Assembly: GCF_016920785.2 (NCBI RefSeq)
Contig: NW_024609881.1
Location: forward strand, 44,734,710-44,798,709
DNA: 64,000 nt
Source: Ixodes scapularis
Taxonomy: Eukaryota > Arthropoda > Arachnida > Ixodida > Ixodidae
Direction of reading: 5' to 3'
Shown: positions 1 to 11,489 of the stretch, one piece after another
Position numbering within the stretch: position 1 is the stretch's first letter
Layout: the number at the start of each line of letters is the position of its first letter
The notes under the pieces: model-generated
Seen by the model: the letters and a program-made list of their open reading frames with translations, nothing else
Told to the model about the DNA's origin: nothing
Databases searched by the model: none
Program-made: the position numbers and the translations under genes

Positions 1-262
1 TGGTAAGCAGCGCCACCTCTCGCTACGCCAGCGCGGCCGCCACGGCGCGCCAAAACGCTGACGCGACAGAATGTTGAGGGATCACAATCCCCACAATCCA
101 AACACAATGGCGCTGCCGTGCAGTTTCGGTTTTGGTTTCGCTGTGCCGCCATGTTGATTTTAGTACAGCCACCAGATACCAGGGGATTCAAATGGCGCTG
201 CGGCCTCCCAGGGTTTACCAATTTGCGTTCCATGGGCGGTATAGGAAGTTGCACTCCTCTGG
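1..262. other. unassigned GC-rich stretch left of the first foldback
   Basis: This stretch is moderately GC-rich and holds no open frame I can recognise. It contains two ATGGCGCTGC-like words near 108 and 192. It could be the edge of another repeat or of a gene outside the window. Confidence 0.3.
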
Positions 263-1215
263 ATTGATGATGATACAGACGCCAACGCCACCCTCGGAAA
301 TTGTTTGAACATTAGAAATCAGCAGTTTGTCTGCCATCCGCCAGGTAGCGCAACAAAACACCCAAACAGTTTTTAATTGTTTTTAAAATTAGCTAAGCTC
401 TACACCTATTAAGAAACCAAAGCAATATCATTGTGAAATTTTAATACATCGCAGTGTATATCTATTCCAAACAATAAATGTTATTAGATGCCAATAAATC
501 TGTTTGATGTCTAAAAAATATAGGCGTCAAAACAGGTAAGTTTGAAACGCTCCTGGAGCGTTATGACTTGGAAAATGAAAAAAAGCCATCGTCCACCTCT
601 TGGGCAACCATTGTAGCTCTAAATGTTATAAAAGATTTTATCATAGTTTAATTATTTCCTCAGCGGCATTCGAAGTACCATGACTCGAAGCATAAAAAAG
701 TGCTAAGTTTGATATAAAATATCTAAACAAAGAAATTTTACACAACATTAAATTTTTTTCTGGGTATTACCAATTATAAGCACTACATCTGTAGCTAATT
801 TTATTGCCCTAGCGCGTGTCATTAAAAACATATTTGTGCTGAAAAATGTCAATTTTAGGGCAATATTTGGAGGGATGAGAAAATCAAAGTAGTGCAAATA
901 CCAACAAAGTGTATCGTTACATTCTGCTCCGATATCATCTTAACAAAACTGCTATATTGGAACCGTGCTATCTTTAATGGATCGTTCATAAAACATGAAC
1001 TAGCGGAGCAAGTGAGGGTCCGCGCCATCATATTCGCAACGCTACAAATGCGCATGAGCAGTAAAAACCAACACATACATAATATCAAATGAAAAAGGAT
1101 TGCATTGCCTCTCGAATGACATCAATCCCACAAAACAGTATTCAAAAGGAGATGACTAATGACCTGCCAAAAAGTACCTAACTGCCACATTCAGTGGGAC
1201 CGTGGCCTTAAATTG
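263..1215 (+). repeat. left inverted arm of the 263-4500 element
   Basis: This arm matches the reverse complement of 3608-4500 over nearly its whole length. The match includes the inner marker CAGTGGGACCGTGGCC near 1193-1208. Confidence 0.8.
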
Positions 1216-3607
1216 CTGTTCGCTCAATGTATCGCTGCTGCGTGCTGTACGTTAAAGACCCCAGGCTAGCAGTAGTATGTACTGCATTGGCTGCATTTAT
1301 CCCCTGCGGCGTAGAGACATGTCACCCCTTCGTATGGCTGAAGACCATCACACTGTCTGAATATCAAGACATAAATTTTGTTTTATTAGCTCTATGCTAG
1401 GCATCGAGACAACACAGATAACATTTGTTAAATAGGACTGTTTGCTAGTAATACCAGTGTTAGCAAGAGAAAGTCTGCCTTACGCTTCAAATCTGGACTC
1501 GTCGACCACGCATGGACGTCAGGCCGCCAATTTGACTTTGACGAAGCATTGACCTTGGCGAGAGAGAAAAGGTGGGGACCGAGAAAGCTGCTGGAATCTT
1601 GGTTCATCTAGAACGACAAATGCGGAAGTGACTCATTGCTGGCCAACAAGAACCGTGGCCTCTGCCGCATATGTGTACACAAACTTCATGCCTATAGATA
1701 CATATCCGAACTTTCCGTGTGACTCTCATTTGCTCTTTGCATTACTGAAGATGCCTCCCGCACGGAAAACATCTTCAGTAATTGTTATTTTTGGTGTGTC
1801 CAGCCGTTTTTGTTATTACATTTGTCATGTTTTCGCCCGGCTTCTTTAGTATTTTTGCATAAAATGCACTAGTTTGCACTGATCATGGGTTATCTTGGCC
1901 ATCACTGCATGTCATACAATGTCTACATGGGAAGTTATTGTGTGCTTCTGCGCTCTTGAAAATTTTCAACCTCTATCTTATGGAATGGTGTGCAAGCACT
2001 TAAATTGTGGAAACATAAAAGGCCTCTGTGCAAGAAGGCCAGGTAATTTCATACCTGCTCGAGCCAGAACAGTATAATAATTTGTGGGCTCTGCCGTGAA
2101 TAGCACCTATTGATACACAATTTAAATTGCCAAGAGAGCACACTTTACAGTGTATGCATATGTTTTCAGCTGAATTTGTGTGCTTTGAATCATACTAAAA
2201 CTATAAAAATAAACAAATGACCTATTCATGGTACTATAAAAATGTTTGGTTTCTTTACAACAATGGAAGAACGTCATCTTTCCATTTACTCCAGCACAGC
2301 ATATGAGAAGGGAACTGTGCTAGCAACATAAGTATTCAGCTACCGTGCATCGTTTTCGTCAACTTTACATATACAAGTAAAAAATATTTTTGGCTGCCTC
2401 AAGTAGTTAGCTCATTCAAACGAAACTCTGGGTTTTATTTTTTGTAATATTTTTAGAAGTGGAGACTTAATTTAAGCAATAGTGAAGGTCAGTTGGATGT
2501 CTTTCATGGTTTTAGTCTTTGAACTGCATATAGTATACTACAATAAAATGAGTGCATTCCCTCTACTGCCCCTTACAACCGACCACCACCATCACTTGCC
2601 TCAATACCTAAGTGCATGCCCATGTGTTATGTCTGAAATGTTTCCAAAATAAGGCAAAGAACATATCAGGTGCCTACCCCAGACTTGCAAGCTGAACCAG
2701 CAAACCGAGACACTCCTCCGCTCTCCGAGCACACCGGAGAAAACCGGTGAAGCTTGTCACGCGCACACGTGCGATGCGGTAAAGCCCACCCTCTTTTGTA
2801 CCCCTTCTTCATATTTGCGCTCGGATCTAGCAAACGCCCATTCCCCAGTTTTTCAAGATTATCTGTAATATTTCGGATAGATGTTTGCGAGGCATTTTAC
2901 AGAAAAAACAACATAACGTTGTTTGTTCTTCGTTTCTTTGTTCGAACCCTTCGTATTGAGTTGCCCCACAACTATGCTAATTTAGCCTTTATTAGAATGA
3001 GTGCAATTGCTTTTACACCTCCGTTTCATTTGCCATAAAAATTTGAAAGTCGCTCTGGTTGTGCAGGCTAACAACACTGTTGTTGTGCACATGACTTCTG
3101 CACTTGTTCATGCTTTGCATCAAAATCTACCGCATAAGTTGCTTCGAAAGGGCAGTTACAGCTCTTTAGTTCTGAACAAAACACAAAAAAGACCGGCGAG
3201 CACTAGTTCCAGCCAACGGTGTCACATGCTGTACAAACGTAAATGTAATATTGAAGTATTAAATGTGCAAGACTGGTGAAAATGAAGTGCAAAAATTGGG
3301 CATATCATTATTAGGCCAATTCCAGTAAGATATTACATATATCAATAGATGTTTCCCAGGTATCCAGGTTAAAATGCAGCGTGAGCATTGTGATTTTATT
3401 ATGTTGGCATTCCTGCACGCGATGTTCAAACTTACTAAGTCAGACTTTCGTGAAAAAATTGTGCCGTACTATCTCGTAGGCTGCAGCCGACTAATGCAAA
3501 ATGCCAACAAGTACACACAAGTTGTTTTGGAAAGGACTTCTCGTCCCATGTAGTAACCGCTTTAAACCGGCTACCTCGGGGTTCTTCAGTGTGCCCTATG
3601 AAATAAT

Positions 3608-4500
3608 TAAGGCCACGGTCCCACTGAATGTGGCAGTTTAGGTACTTTTTGGCAGGTCATTACTCATCTCCTTTTGAATACTTTTTTGTGGGATTGATGT
3701 CATTCGAAAAGCAACGAAATCCTCTTTCATTTGATATTATGTATATTATGGTTTTTATTGTTCATGCGCATTTGTAGCGTTGCGAATATGATGGCGCGGA
3801 CCCTCACTTGCTCCGCTAGTTCATGTTTTATGAACGATCCATTAAAAATAACACGGTTCCAATATAGCAGCTTTGTTAAGATGATGTCGGAGCAGAATGT
3901 AACGATACACTTTTTTGGTATTTGCACTACTTTGTTTTTTTTCATCCCTCCAAATATTGCCCTAAAATTGACATTTTTCAGCACAAATATGTTTTTAATG
4001 ACAAGCGCTAGGACAATGAAATTAGCTACAAAAAAATTTAATGTTTTGTAAATTTTTTTTGTTTAGATATGTTATATCAAACGTAGCACTTTTTTGTGCT
4101 TCCAGTCATGGTACCTCAAATGCCGCTGAGGGAAGAATTAAACTATGATAAAATCGTTTATAACATTTAGAGCTACAATGGTTGCCCAAGAGGTGGACGA
4201 TGGCTTGTTTTCATTTTCAAACCTACCTGTTTTTGACGCATATCTTTTCTGGACATCAAACAGATTTATTGGCATCTGATAACATTTACTGTTTGGAATA
4301 GATATACATTGCTATGTATTAAATTTTCACAATGATCTTGCTTTGGTTTTTTAATAGGTGTAGAGCTTAGCTAATTTTAAAAACAATTTAAAACTGTTTG
4401 GGTGTTTTGTTGCGCTACCTGGCGGATGGCAGACAAACTGCTGATTTCTAATGTTCAAAAAACTTCCGAGGGCGGCGTTGGCGTCTGTATCATCATCAAT
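3608..4500 (-). repeat. right inverted arm of the 263-4500 element
   Basis: This is the inverted partner of 263-1215. It is about 60 bp shorter because of small indels. Confidence 0.8.
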
Positions 4501-4691
4501 CTCCGTGTCTTTTTACCTTCACATTTAAAAAATATATTGGAAGATTTACTATCGATAAATGAATAGTTTAAGTACTGGGACAGGTTAATAAATCTAAGAC
4601 AAATAATTACACGAGCGTAGCGTGATATAACGTGTTAATTATTCGGTATGATTGAAATCAATAAACAATAAAGACGAAGAGGAAAAGGATA

Positions 4692-6182
4692 CACCCACTG
4701 ATCTCAATGACAATTGCTGGATCGCGCTTCCCCGCTTGTTCGCTGCAGCGCGAGTGAAGCCACCGGACTTCACTCGCTTGGAATACGATTTGCGGTTTTG
4801 CTAGCCTTTTGCTGCGGTTTTCCAGCGTGCTGTAGACACGTTTTCTACTTGTTCGTCGTCATTCGTCGAAGAAGTTTTTTAAGACTCTGTGCATTGTTGA
4901 GACTCGCCGTTGTGAACTCGTGAAAATTTTACGAAGGGGCAGTGTCGCAGGAAAAAGGCACAACTCGTTGAAAGCAAGGGTCGGCGGCGTGTTCAAAGCT
5001 TCTTGGCACGCCGAAGTGCCGTGTCTGTGTGCTTTCGCGCGCTTGGATACCGACCAAGAACCGACGCCGTGTGAATGTGTTTAGCGAGTGCAATGTGCGT
5101 GAAGCTGTACGTGCCTCTGGATCAGCGTCTTACTTTACTCGGCCCTCGCGGTTTAGGAACGAGCTTAATCCAGCGTCCACTAGCGACGGAAGATGGGGGA
5201 AGGTACGTCTTTTTTTCGTCCTTAGATAATTTACACAATACCGTGCACAACAGCTCCTCAGCACTGATCATTGCTAGTTTATTATCAACCTACCTAATTG
5301 CACTTGACGTTTGACTGCGGCTCGCCTAATTGTAATTGGTCAACAGATTGCACACGACCATATCGGCCGCGCTTCAAAGATTTTCATTCTCGCCGTCTTG
5401 TACTTTTGCTTTCGAAAACCCTCCTTGCTCCACAGTGTCGCCCTGTTCGTCCTCCCGCATATTCCATTAGAGTAGATTCGGAACATAGCCATGCATGGTT
5501 AATAGTACATGAGAACACGTACAGATCTCCCCCCTTTTATTGATAGCAACTCACCGGAACAGCTGGACGATCCAGAACTCCGTGGCCGATATATATAAAT
5601 GATCTAAAGGCATCTACGCGCGACACACGTTCAGAACTTTGGTGCGGCGTCAATTCTGACCGGTATCCAAGCGTGCGAAGGCACAAAGATGCAACACTCG
5701 GCGTGCCAAGGAAGCTTTGACGACGCCGCGAGACCGGCGACACTTGTTTTCGACGAGTTGTACCTTTTGATACGGCTTCAAGCACTTTGCATTCGCAAAA
5801 CACATCCACACGGCGTCGATTCTTGGTCGGTATCCAAGCGCGCGAAGGCACAGAGACGCGGCACTTTGGCGTGCCACGGAAGCTTTGAACACGCCGCCAG
5901 ACCCTTGCTTTCGACAAGTGGTGCCTTTTCCCTGCTACACTGCGCTTTCGTAAAATTTTCCACGTGTTCACAACGGCAAGTCTCAACAATACGCAGAGTC
6001 TCAAAAAACTTCTTCGGCGAATGACGACGAACGAGTAGAAAACGTGTCTACAGCACGCTGGAAAACCGCAGGAAAAGGCTAGCAAAACCGGAAATCGTAT
6101 CCCAGCGAGGTTGCGTCCGGTGGCTTCACTTGCGGAAGCGGGAAGCGCGATCCAGCAATTGTCATTGAGATCAGTGAATACG
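4692..6182. mobile_element. 1.5-kb foldback element with about 0.4-kb GC-rich arms
   Basis: The arms are about 4700-5115 and about 5765-6182, inverted relative to each other. Both carry ACTGATCTCAATGACAATTG at the outer edge. The flanks ATACACCC (left) and ATACGCCC (right, after an extra GA) could be an imperfect 8-bp target duplication. The spacer (5116-5764) includes an extra copy of part of the right arm. A 218-codon minus-strand frame covers the right arm, but it has no recognisable domain and is probably fortuitous in GC-rich repeat DNA. Confidence 0.75.
5640..5925. repeat. tandem duplication of about 170 bp inside the right arm
   Basis: The stretch at 5645-5760 recurs at 5815-5930 with about 80-85 percent identity by eye. 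The shared words include CGGTATCCAAGCG and GCGAAGGCACA, followed by a GGAAGCTTTGA block. The left arm has one copy, so the duplication arose in the right arm. Confidence 0.7.
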
Positions 6183-6210
6183 CCCGAGTTCACTTCATGC
6201 CTAGAGTCAC

Positions 6211-6948
6211 TAAATGAGCTTTAAAGTATCCGCACTCCGTTCCCCAAAATTGTTTTGGGCGCCACCATTTTGGGTCTTGTTCAGAGCAAACGCAACTGCC
6301 AATCGTCATGATACAAAAGTACGACTTCCTCAGCATTAGATGCGGTGCTAGGAAGCTGATGCAATATTGCAATGCTCTGTCGCGGGTTGTTTAAAGATTT
6401 TTGGGGGACGGAAAAGCGTTTCCTGTGATTCTAGATAAAGCTTCAGGTAACTGGCAACCATGAATTTAAGCCACAATATGGCCAAGTGTCGTTAGTCTGA
6501 ACCGTACCTAATTTACTGGCACAAGCGGAAACAATGAGGAAGAGGCAGGTGTCAAAAGGCAGTGGCTTGTGGAATCCACAGGGCTTACGTCATGGCCCCT
6601 CCAGGTGTTACAAGCCTCTTGAGCAAGAGCATGAATAGTGTCATTAAATAAGCTATGCTTCAGAGTAGCGACACTTGGCCATATTGTGGCTTGAAATTAT
6701 GGTTGCCAGTTATTTGAAGCTTTATCTGAAATCACAAGAAACGCTTTTCCGTCCTCGACTTTAAACAGCTTGCGACAAAGCAAAGCAACATTACATGAGC
6801 TTCCTAACACCGAATATAATGCTGAGGATGTCGCACTTTTGAATCATGACGATCGGCAGTTGCGCCTGCTCTGCACAAGGACCAAAATGGCGGCGTTCAG
6901 AACACTGTCGGGGAAGAGAGTGCCGATACTCTAAGCGCAGCTCATTTA
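6211..6948. mobile_element. 0.74-kb foldback element, probable TA target
   Basis: The sequence 6211-6495 is inverted at 6665-6948, with TAAATGAGCT at both outer ends. Both arms carry a Pyr-rich strand and a CCACAATATGGCCAAGTGTCG-related inner edge near 6470-6490 and 6670-6690. The TA at each outer boundary fits a mariner-type TA duplication. The 170-bp spacer encodes nothing recognisable. Confidence 0.75.
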
Positions 6949-8233
6949 TTGGCTATAGCCCCCGCGAAACTCCTTTACCCTGACTGAAACTGAAAGTAAA
7001 TATGAATAATACACCATTATTATAGCTTATTTAGTTATAACCAACTACACATAATAAGAGGAGGAAGCGGCCAGGTAGGAGAAACGGGGTTTTTATGTGC
7101 GACCGTTCTAACCGTCTCAAAAGAGAGAATGCGCGAGCTTTCGCTGGTTTAAAAAAGGCATCCAAAGAAAAGAGGCGGCACGCTCTGTTCTTTGTTATTA
7201 TGCGTCTAATTGCAAGTTGTTGTGTGTATGTTTATACAGCCGGAAGTTAGTCTGTCTTAGTGGGCGTCTGGTGTCTCAGCTGTAGATGAGTAATTTAGCT
7301 AGTGCGGTACAACCGCAAACCTGGGGTCTTTAACGTGCACCACGCAGTAGGGATACACGCCCGCACGCCGGTGCGATGCTCTTCCAGATCGAAACCGGCA
7401 GGGGCGGGGTGGGTTCTGCAGCGCGAGCTTTCGCTCCAAGTGCTCCGAGCTGGTGTGCGCTAGACCATGCACTCGGCCACCGAACCCCCCCCCCCCCCCC
7501 TTGTGCGTCTAATTTATATACAGGTATAAGTATTTGAAGATCGACGATGGACGTCGATCGTCTCGAGGTAATGTAACGTAATAACATTATATAAATAATA
7601 AATTTGTTGTAGGAGTGAACAACTCAATTTTTCAATTCTTGGATTGTAATATGGCGGTAGCCTAATGTACTTACTGTTGATGAAGAGCTATATGAGGTGA
7701 CGAGGTAATTATTAAATGATGAGGCTCTATAAGGACAACGACATTTGTGGGTGTCGAACCACAACGTACAGTGCCAGACTTGTTTCAAGTATCGTGTACC
7801 CAAAGACTTTCTTCACCCGCAACAGAATATGGTAGAATCAATGAGGATGCTGCTTTACAACTGTACGTGGAACAGGAAAACTGTACTGTGCAGTAGTGCG
7901 GCTTATTCGTTAATATGAGGAACGGATTTCTAGCAGCATTCCCTGATTGACTACTTGGAACAAATGGCCTCGTTGACGTAAAGTGCCCCCGTTCCAAAAG
8001 ATTCTTGAAGCATACTTAAACCGCAAAGGAGTATTAGGCCAAAAATAAGAAAAAGGAGCCTGGTGTGAAAGGTCCAAATCACCACCATAGCTTCTACTAT
8101 CAAATACAAGGGCAGTTACACGATACACAAAGAGAGTTTTGTGAATTCGTTATATTTACACTCAAGGGCATTGATATCCAACGTATTCAGAGGGATGACA
8201 CCTTCTGGTCAACCAACATAGAGCCTTTTCTAC
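6949..8233. other. unassigned; short tick-like repeat words and a poly-C run
   Basis: I see no supported gene. A CCTGGGGTCTTTAACGTGCA word lies at about 7320, of a kind I remember from common tick repeats. A 16-nt C run lies at 7485-7500. Part of the stretch may be the distal portion of the gypsy element whose integrase lies just to the right, but I could not define an LTR. Confidence 0.3.
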
Positions 8234-8785
8234 TCAAGTTTTACATGGATGGCCCGACTTCCGCTGAAATTCCTTACGTAGACGAGTTGTCCGACCGAAT
8301 AAACTGCCGTTACTCCCGATCTGGGAATCTCTCGATCTTCGTTCGTAGGCCATAGTATCATGAGATTGAGGGGTGTGGCTCTTCGTCCACCGAATATTGC
8401 TTCGGCGGGTGTTTTTACCGTGTAATATGAGACCGTCGCGTGCTGCTGGAATAAGAACCTGGCGATTCTTCATTGAACTGCTTCTTCCGTAAGCTTCAAA
8501 AGGGCTTTTTTTTTTTCGTTTCGCACACCATCTGTTCTGCTTGCCCGTTAGTTGCAGGATGGTATGGTGCACTAATCTGATGCCTGATGCCGGTTTTTCT
8601 TTCTTCAAAAACTTGTTTATTTTATTTGAAGCAAGATATGGCGCGTTATCAGAGAAAAGTATTTTCGGTAGGGCAAAAGCAAGTAAAAGAGACCGTAGAA
8701 CATCAATGACGTGTTTGGACGTCGTGGCAGGCATCGTGTAAACTTCCAGCCACTTAGAGTACGCATCGACCATGACTCCGCAGAT
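8234..8785 (-). pseudogene. Ty3/gypsy-type integrase fragment, frameshifted
   Basis: This is the remnant of a retrotransposon integrase, which joins element DNA to the genome. Reading leftward, the catalytic-core signature VDAYSKWLEV is followed by LPKILFSDNAP (the second Asp region). After a frame change near 8570 comes HPATNGQAE and then TPAEAIFG and VGQLVYVRNF, typical of the core C-terminus and the spacer before the chromatin-binding end. The order and spacing match Ty3/gypsy pol. The upstream zinc-binding HHCC region and the RT are missing, and stops follow the C-terminal motif. A 19-nt C run (8897-8915) lies just upstream. It is inactive; family membership is by motif recognition only. 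Confidence 0.8.
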
Positions 8786-9322
8786 GCGGATACGTTTCGT
8801 TACCCATGGACTGAATAGTGGATCGTTTTCAGTTACTGTTCATGATGGCGTTAAACTCAAGGAAGACTTCGAGTCTTTCCACAAAGTTTCTGGGAACCCC
8901 CCCCCCCCCCCCCCCTATAATGTAACAACCTTTACAACATCTTCTGGACCCCGTGAAACACAATATTTCGTGACGTTATTTTAGTCGTCATTAAAATGGT
9001 GAGGTAAGTACCGTAAATCGCGAAGCAGTTTACTTGACGTCCGCTTCCACTGGTGTCTTGGAAGATTGAGTCTAATGAGCGTGCATTCCTGCAGAAGAAA
9101 TTTTCATTAATAGAATATTGACACGTCAATCAACGTTTGATTCCTTCTTGGTAAGATTTATTGCGAAAGCCCGTTAAAACCGCCGAAAAGAGAACAATTT
9201 ATACCCAGCCCACGGCCACTCGATTCCCCCTGTTGGTGCGGCCTGCCGATGTCTTTCGGAAAACAAAAGAGCGCGCGTGAGGGGAGAACTTCTCCCATTT
9301 TCCGTGGGGGCGCTGCACATCG
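8786..9322. other. unassigned stretch with a 19-nt C run
   Basis: This lies upstream of the integrase fragment on its strand. Apart from the C run at 8897-8915 and an AT-rich segment near 9090-9180, nothing is recognised. Upstream pol motifs that should precede the integrase are absent. Confidence 0.3.
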
Positions 9323-9330
9323 GTGAGCGG

Positions 9331-9590
9331 TAGGGTGCCTACATGTCTGTCTGTCTCAGGGTGAAGACATCCATTGTTACCCTGAATGTGCCAGCGCGTG
9401 ACGCTCTCGCGCACTTGGTGCGTGACTTGGGCGGTAAAATGGCGTCTATGCATTAGCCAAAGCTACGCGCTCGTGCTGAGTGACACCGGATTTCGCGCAC
9501 TTCAAAATGCATAGAAAGAACGATTGGGCGGAAAAATGGCCGAGATGTCACCACTCAAGCAAAAGCGCGCGTGTGTATGAAGGCACTCTA
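9331..9590 (+). mobile_element. hAT-type MITE, unit 1
   Basis: The unit starts TAGGGTGCCTACATG and ends GAAGGCACTCTA. It is flanked on both sides by GTGAGCGG. It contains no coding sequence. Confidence 0.75.
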
Positions 9591-9598
9591 GTGAGCGG

Positions 9599-9861
9599 TA
9601 GAGTGCCTTCATACACACGCGCGCTTTTGCTTGAGTGGTGACATCTCAGCCATTTTTCCGCCCAATCGTTTTTTTTTTTATGCATTTTGAAGTGCGCGCA
9701 ATCTGGTGACATTCAGCTCGAGCGCGTAGCTTTGGCTAATGCATAGACGCCATTTTACCGCCCAAGTCACGCACCGAGTGCGCGAGAGCGTAACGCGCTG
9801 GCACATTCAGCGCAACAATGGATGTCTTCACCCTGAGACAGACAGACATGTAGGCACCCTA
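9599..9861 (-). mobile_element. hAT-type MITE, unit 2 (inverted)
   Basis: This is the reverse-orientation copy of unit 1, starting TAGAGTGCCTTC and ending GTAGGCACCCTA. It is flanked by GTGAGCGG. A T run near 9670-9678 distinguishes it from unit 1. Confidence 0.75.
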
Positions 9862-9869
9862 GTGAGCGG

Positions 9870-10339
9870 TCTTGTGAGCTCAAAGCTATTGGGGAGGAGG
9901 ACAGACCGTGACGCCCCAAGCGGTTAACTTAACAACTACACGGATGGGGACAACAAATACAATGACTCAGCGCTCGGCCGACATAACCGAACGCGGCGTC
10001 AGCGTTCGGATGGAGTTCGTGTTCTCCGGTGAGGGGGAGGAGAAGCTCTTTTCTTTCCACTACTGCCTGCATGAACAATGCAGCATGCACGGTCCCAGCT
10101 CAGCACAAAAGCCGAAGTGGGTCAAGCTCGCATTCTCTGAGGATAGATCCGGTACTTAACGTCGCTTCGTCGATTGTTAGTGTTTTTACATTAAACTGTG
10201 CCCCGCGCTCTATTGTAGAAGATGACATGGACATGCCCATAAGGCCTGTCGGCATGTGCACAGGCCTTGTGTTGAGTAAACACCGAGCGTGGGGAAAACA
10301 AACGGGTCAGAGCGCCCCCTATAGTTTGATCTCTTGCCC
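9870..10339. other. unassigned stretch between MITEs
   Basis: Short frames here show no conserved motif. I see nothing else to annotate. Confidence 0.3.
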
Positions 10340-10508
10340 AATACTCTGTTTCACCCAGTGTACCGCAAGAAAGGCTGTAAGCGCGAGCTCCTTGCTCTGG
10401 GGCAGATCTCGGCGGCACAAGCTCTCGCGCAGTAAGGGCAGCTGTCAACGCTATGAGCTCGCGCTTCCAGCCTTCGCTGCGGTACAACATAAGGTGAAAC
10501 GGAGTATA
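10340..10508. mobile_element. MITE of the TACTCCGTTTCAC family, copy 1
   Basis: The left end TACTCTGTTTCACC and right end GGTGAAACGGAGTA are inverted over about 50 bp, including a TACCGCA...GGCTG block and GCGCGAGCTC. Related copies lie at 11900-12091 and 26041-26241. TA follows the right end. Confidence 0.7.
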
Positions 10509-10805
10509 GAGAAGGCGCCCAACGCACTCTTGCTCCGCTACCCAGATAAAATATCTACCTGTCATTGGCTTCGCCGATACCGAGGCACTGCCGCGGTTGC
10601 AGAAGGCAGCAAAACTCGCTTCCCCCCCCCCCCCCCCCCCCCTCCTATGCACCGCTGTGCTCGGCGAAAGTATAGTAGTGTCACTCTGCGCTCGCGTGTG
10701 TGGTTTCTGTTGGCATTTTGGAAGCTACCGGAAATGTAAATGCGCGTTCTAGTTCTGAGTGCCAGACGGCGATGAAATGTGCCAACTCCACTCATGAAAC
10801 AGGAA
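10509..10805. other. unassigned stretch with a 21-nt C run
   Basis: This holds the C run at 10622-10642. Frames across it (Pro-rich or Gly-rich) are artefacts of the homopolymer. Confidence 0.35.
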
Positions 10806-11449
10806 ATCCCGCAGTTGATGAAGTACAATGAAGTCTCTTCCGAACTTGAGTTCGCACCGCTGACTTACATGGCTGGCTACTTGGCCTTCGTTTGCGAACA
10901 AAAGGTGACCGCTTTTATTTCTAGAAATTGTTGTAATTTCAAAGTAATTAGCTGAAACATTCAACCTAGCAAAGCAATAAGAATTTCTCAGTGAAAGCAA
11001 GGAAGGCTAATGTGTAGAACCCGCTAAACTTCGCAGGTGACGTGTCCTGAATGCAAGCGCAACTTAAGGGAAATGCATCACATGACGGAGCATATCAGTC
11101 CATGTTTAGCCTTGACCAAGGAGGACTCAGCTATCCACGACCTGAAGCTGTCTGGCTGTGCAAGCTCGTCTGCACCTTTGTCGAGAGGGCTCTACAGTCG
11201 GCAGAGATTCGTGGTTGTGGAAGGATTTGCAAGGTCCTCTCGAGCGCTGTGCTTTCACACCTTATGGACTGCCCGCTGATGTGGTGTGTTAACTGCCGAG
11301 ACCCCTACCACAGCGAAGAGCTCTGCGAGCTCTTTCTCAGAAAACTCCTCAGGCCTTTTTTAGCAAACTGGGCTGGTGACCTAAACAGCCCACTAAAGAA
11401 TATATTGAGGCTATCGCTGAAGCCTTCCCGAAAGGTACTCCGTTTGTGA
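10806..11449 (+). pseudogene. P-element/THAP9-like transposase, C-terminal part
   Basis: This is the 3' end of a P-superfamily transposase. The first exon reads ...LTYMAGYLAFVCEQK, with the Y-x-x-GY block of the family. An intron of about 132 bp (10905-11036, GTGACC donor, CGCAG acceptor) follows. The next exon opens VTCPECKRNL, supplying the Cys pair. After a frame change near 11100 the family signature GGLSYPRPEAVWLCK appears, then a Cys-rich tail ending at the stop at 11447-11449. THAP9/P proteins typically have the order GY block, C-x-x-C, (D)RGGLxYP, and this order is kept. The N-terminal THAP domain and catalytic core are absent upstream. The frameshift makes it non-functional. The THAP exon at 40890 lies 30 kb away on the other strand and need not be related. 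Confidence 0.65.
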
Positions 11450-11483
11450 ACTATATGACTCCCTTGGTCTGTTTTTTGTGAAC

Positions 11484-11489
11484 AATAAA
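11484..11489 (+). promoter_or_regulatory. candidate polyadenylation signal AATAAA
   Basis: The hexamer lies 35 bp after the stop of the P-like transposase remnant, on the same strand. This is the position expected for its transcript end. Confidence 0.5.

Larger units (their letters stand above)
263..4500. mobile_element. 4.2-kb foldback element with about 0.9-kb inverted arms
   Basis: The two ends are long inverted copies: 263 to about 1215 reads outward-in as the complement of about 3608 to 4500. Both begin ATTGATGATGATACAG at the outer edge and end near a GGCCACGGTCCCACTGAATG-type sequence at the inner edge. The arms differ by scattered substitutions and small indels. The 2.4-kb core (1216-3607) has only short unconvincing frames and no transposase motif. 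No target duplication is visible at the outer edges. The short similar frames in the two arms are mirror images of the same repeat, not genes. Confidence 0.8.
9323..9869. mobile_element. head-to-head pair of hAT-type MITEs sharing 8-bp repeats
   Basis: Three copies of GTGAGCGG occur, at 9323-9330, 9591-9598 and 9862-9869. They separate two inverted units of 260 and 263 bp. Each unit has ends TAGRGTGCC and its inverse, which fit the hAT terminal pattern YARNG, and an 8-bp duplication is the hAT hallmark. The whole block is a near-perfect palindrome about 0.53 kb long. The simplest reading is one insertion followed by a second insertion into, or beside, its own target repeat in opposite orientation. 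Confidence 0.8.

Noticed and set aside
892..3984. Similar short open frames at about 892-1092 (plus) and 3727-3984 (minus), as if a conserved small protein
   Set aside because: They lie in the two inverted arms of one foldback, so their similarity comes from the repeat and not from coding conservation.
5537..6193. 218-codon minus-strand open frame
   Set aside because: It lies wholly in the GC-rich arm of a foldback; the other arm does not keep the frame and no domain is seen.
8234..8785. Integrase considered as evidence of an endogenous retrovirus
   Set aside because: The motif set fits Ty3/gypsy retrotransposons, and no env or complete pol is present.
10029..10739. 236-codon open frame
   Set aside because: It crosses a MITE and a 21-nt C run that creates a Pro stretch, and has no recognised motif.
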